From Methylococcus sp. EFPC2 (lineage in GTDB: Bacteria; Pseudomonadota; Gammaproteobacteria; Methylococcales; Methylococcaceae), in contig NZ_CP070491.1 in NCBI RefSeq assembly GCF_016925495.1, forward strand, positions 2,976,001-3,040,000: a DNA stretch of 64,000 bases, given 5' to 3'. The notes below the pieces were generated by a model. That model worked only from the letters and a program-made list of their open reading frames with translations. It searched no databases and was not told the origin of the DNA. Below are positions 61,500-64,000 of the stretch, in pieces. Position numbers and translations under genes: made by a program. Each line of letters begins with the position of its first letter. The first letter of the stretch is position 1.

Positions 61500-64000
61500 G
61501 CCATGTGCTCCAAAACCGGGCCGACGTCGGCCCGGACGTTCAAGAGGTGGCCGATCTCCAGGGCCGAGACGGGACGGCCGAACAGGTAACCCTGGGCCTG
61601 ATCGCACCCGTCCTGAAGCAGCCGCGTCCGCTGCGCCTCGGTTTCGACGCCTTCGGCGATGACCGAGAACTGCAGGCTGTGGCCCAGCGCGACGATGGCG
61701 CGGGCAATCGCCGCATCGTTTTCGTCATGGGCGAGGTCTCTGACGAAGCTCTGGTCGATCTTCAGCTTGTCGAAGGGCAAGCGCCTCAGGTAGGCCAGCG
61801 ACGAATAGCCGGTGCCGAAATCGTCGATGGCCAGCCGGACACCCAATGCCCGTATGCCGTGCAGCAAATGGATGGCCTGTTCGGCCTCTTTCATCACGAA
61901 ACTCTCGGTGATCTCCAGTTCCAGGCAGGGGGACGGCAATCCCGAGTCGGCCAGCGCCTTTTGCACCACGGCGACCAGATCACCGCGCTGTATCTGGCGG
62001 CCGGCGACGTTGACCGAGATGTAGCCGAAATCCAGCCCCTCGTCCAGCCAGGCCCGGCCTTGGCTGCATGCGGCGTGCAACACCCATTCTCCCAAGGGTA
62101 CGATCAGGCCGGTTTCCTCGGCGATGCGGATGAATCGTCCAGGACCCACCAGGCCTTGCTCGGGATGGTTCCATCGCACCAAGGCTTCCAGCCCCTCGAG
62201 ACGCCCGCTGCGCAAATCGATCTGGGGCTGGTAATGCAAGGTCAGCTCGTCCTGCTCGATGGCACGCCGCAACTGGCTTTCCAGCACCACATGCTCGAAT
62301 GCCCGCGCGGTCAGTTCCTCGGCATAAAAACGGTAGGTGTTGCGGCCCTCCTCCTTGGCATGATACATCGCGGCGTCCGCATTGCGGAGCAACTGCGCCA
62401 CCTGAACGCCGTCGCGCGGAAAGATACTGATCCCTATGCTGACGCCGATGAACAATTCGCGACCCTCGAACCAGAAGGGATGGCTCAGTGTCTGAATAAG
62501 CTTATCGGCGAGCAGGGCGGCATCCTCCTCGTGTTTGAGCTCTTCCATGATGACGGTGAATTCGTCGCCGCCCAGCCGGGCCACGGTATCCTCGCGCCTC
62601 ACCGCCGCTTGCAGGCGTTCCGAAACCTGGGCCAACAGGAAGTCGCCGGCGTTGTGACCCAGGCTGTCGTTGATGTGTTTGAACCGATCCAGGTCGAGAA
62701 ACAGCACCGCGATGCTGTCGCGCGACCGCTCCGCGCGCTCCAGCGCGTGCTCCATACGGGCCGTGAGCAGGAGGCGGTTGGGCAACTGGGTCAGCGGATC
62801 GTGATGCGCCAGGTGCTCCAACTGGGCCTGCGACTGCTTGAGCTGGCTGATGTCAGAAAATACGCCGACGTAATTGGCGATGTTGCCGTCGCAGTCCCTA
62901 ACCACGTTGACACTCAGCCAAGCGGGATAGTCTTCCCCGCTCTTGTGCCGGTTCCACAGTTCGCCCTGCCAGGATCCGGAATCCCGTACGGACTCCCACA
63001 ACTGGCGATAAAAAGGCGCGTTCTGCCGTCCCGAATAAAGGGCCCGCGGATTGCGTCCGAGGATTTCGCCTTCGCTGTAACCGGTAATTTCGCAAAATGC
63101 GCGATTGACGGTGATGATCTTGAGCTCGGCATCGGTAACCAAGACGCCTTCCCGCGTACTCTCGATGACGGTAGCGGACAAGCGCAGCCTGTCCTCCGCT
63201 CGCCGCTGCTCCGTGATGTCGCGCGTGACTGCGAGCAGGGCCCGTACCTGAGTGCGGTCGGGTGAGTTCCACAAAGGCACCGAGTGGGTTTCGAGCTGGC
63301 GTCGGGTCCCTTTCATGCCGATGATCTCGAAGCGCAGCTGCCTCGACTCACCCGCGAATACGGCCTCTACCATCGCCTGGACGTGAGGGCGGTCTTTTTC
63401 TGCGACCATGCCGAAGAGTACGCGGCCCTGAGCTTCACTCAAGCTGCCGGCCTCGATCATGGCCAGGCCGGCCGGGTTCATGTCCAGCAACCTGCCGGTG
63501 TGATCCAGCAGTTTGATGCAATGAGGATTGTGGTTGATGATGGTCCGCAGGTAGTTCTCCTGCTCACGCAGGGTTTGCTCGAAGCGCTTGCGTTCGGTGA
63601 TATCCAAGGAGGTGGCGATGAGCGAAACGGGCTCTCCCTGCCCGTCGAAAGCGATACGCCCGCGCGTATCCATCACGCGAGTTTCGCCGTCGGGCAGGAG
63701 GACGCGAAACTCGATCCGGCAGGATCCTTCCGGGTGCACGATCGCTTCCTCGATTTGCCGAACCACTTTGTCGCGATCTTCCGGATGGATCGCCCGCAAC
63801 AGATTCTCCCGGGTGGGCGCTACCGAATTCGGCGGATAACCCAACAGCTTATAAGTTTCCACCGACCAGATCGCCTGTCCGCTGAACAGGTCGACCTCCC
63901 AGCTCCCGATATGCGCGATGCCCTGCGCTTCCTGCAATCGGTGTTCGCTCGTCCGCAGGCGCTGTTCGGCCTGATGGCGCTCGTGGATCTCCCGCTTGAG
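61496..64000 (-). CDS. PAS-GGDEF-EAL cyclic di-GMP signalling protein (partial, 5' end outside window)
   Basis: The C-terminal 834 residues of a signalling protein whose start lies beyond the window. The frame is open to base 64000, with a helical linker (EIHERHQAEQRLRTSEHRL) entering a run of PAS domains: GIAHIGSWEVDLFSG, then INHNPHCIKLLDHTGRLLDMNPAG, then VIESTREGVLVTDAELKIITVNRAF. A GGDEF domain follows with intact ARLGGDEFTVIME, then an EAL domain with GLEALVRWNHPEQG and DDFGTGYSSLAYLRRL. Both catalytic motifs are complete, so it may make or degrade cyclic di-GMP. A TTG at about 63937 could be an internal start but is not needed. The stop overlaps the CbbR-like start. Confidence 0.92.
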   Translation of the reverse strand, partial: LKREIHERHQAEQRLRTSEHRLQEAQGIAHIGSWEVDLFSGQAIWSVETYKLLGYPPNSVAPTRENLLRAIHPEDRDKVVRQIEEAIVHPEGSCRIEFRVLLPDGETRVMDTRGRIAFDGQGEPVSLIATSLDITERKRFEQTLREQENYLRTIINHNPHCIKLLDHTGRLLDMNPAGLAMIEAGSLSEAQGRVLFGMVAEKDRPHVQAMVEAVFAGESRQLRFEIIGMKGTRRQLETHSVPLWNSPDRTQVRALLAVTRDITEQRRAEDRLRLSATVIESTREGVLVTDAELKIITVNRAFCEITGYSEGEILGRNPRALYSGRQNAPFYRQLWESVRDSGSWQGELWNRHKSGEDYPAWLSVNVVRDCDGNIANYVGVFSDISQLKQSQAQLEHLAHHDPLTQLPNRLLLTARMEHALERAERSRDSIAVLFLDLDRFKHINDSLGHNAGDFLLAQVSERLQAAVRREDTVARLGGDEFTVIMEELKHEEDAALLADKLIQTLSHPFWFEGRELFIGVSIGISIFPRDGVQVAQLLRNADAAMYHAKEEGRNTYRFYAEELTARAFEHVVLESQLRRAIEQDELTLHYQPQIDLRSGRLEGLEALVRWNHPEQGLVGPGRFIRIAEETGLIVPLGEWVLHAACSQGRAWLDEGLDFGYISVNVAGRQIQRGDLVAVVQKALADSGLPSPCLELEITESFVMKEAEQAIHLLHGIRALGVRLAIDDFGTGYSSLAYLRRLPFDKLKIDQSFVRDLAHDENDAAIARAIVALGHSLQFSVIAEGVETEAQRTRLLQDGCDQAQGYLFGRPVSALEIGHLLNVRADVGPVLEHMA

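Overview
The window looks like the chromosome of a GC-rich gammaproteobacterial methylotroph, most likely a methanotroph of the Methylococcaceae type. The best evidence is a cluster at 17.5-20.2 kb for archaeal-type C1 cofactors: a DUF6513 dihydropteroate-synthase-like protein, a DUF447 protein and MfnB of methanofuran synthesis. A CbbR-like LysR regulator (60.5-61.5 kb) adds a hint of Calvin-cycle control. No methane monooxygenase, rRNA or species marker is present, so the genus is inference.

Layout. 0-5 kb: uppP, a ZIP metal transporter, a small secreted protein, and a DUF58/DUF4381/VWA operon without its usual MoxR ATPase, then tRNA-Pro(GGG). 5.2-9.8 kb: accessory DNA with a decayed mcrC, a secreted PKD metalloprotease and a lectin-like secreted protein. 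9.8-16 kb: xthA, a Spy/CpxP-like chaperone divergent from a CpxR/CpxA-like two-component system, and kup. 16-22 kb: two NhaD Na+/H+ antiporters flanking the C1-cofactor cluster. 22-26 kb: an IPT/TIG protein, a NarL-type regulator with a MASE1 sensor kinase interrupted by one amber codon, a VanY-type peptidase and an EthD-domain protein. 26-29.6 kb: ssuADCB for alkanesulfonate sulfur. 29.6-37.8 kb: an accessory island with a caspase-fold-like protein, a mobile palindromic repeat, and an Rhs locus with an intact toxin tip plus Imm50-like immunity gene and a displaced, broken second tip with its own putative immunity gene. 38-48 kb: pyrD and an mdtABC-like RND operon with its outer membrane factor. 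48.7-56.7 kb: an HD-GYP protein and the elongasome operon mreBCD-mrdA-mrdB-mltB. 56.7-64 kb: gatCAB, a Gdx/SugE-type SMR exporter, a CbbR-like regulator and a PAS-GGDEF-EAL protein cut by the window end.

The most informative link is regulatory. An array of four GTAAA-type half-sites with start-to-start spacings 10, 11, 10 lies between the Spy-like gene and the cpxR-like gene (11904-11939). It recurs with identical spacing 36 kb away upstream of the RND efflux operon (48457-48492). This ties the local two-component system, a periplasmic chaperone and the efflux pump into one likely envelope-stress regulon. Other points of note are the amber-split sensor kinase, an mreC whose conserved N-terminus begins at an ATC codon, and a palindromic element whose two ends supply the stop codons of two convergent genes.
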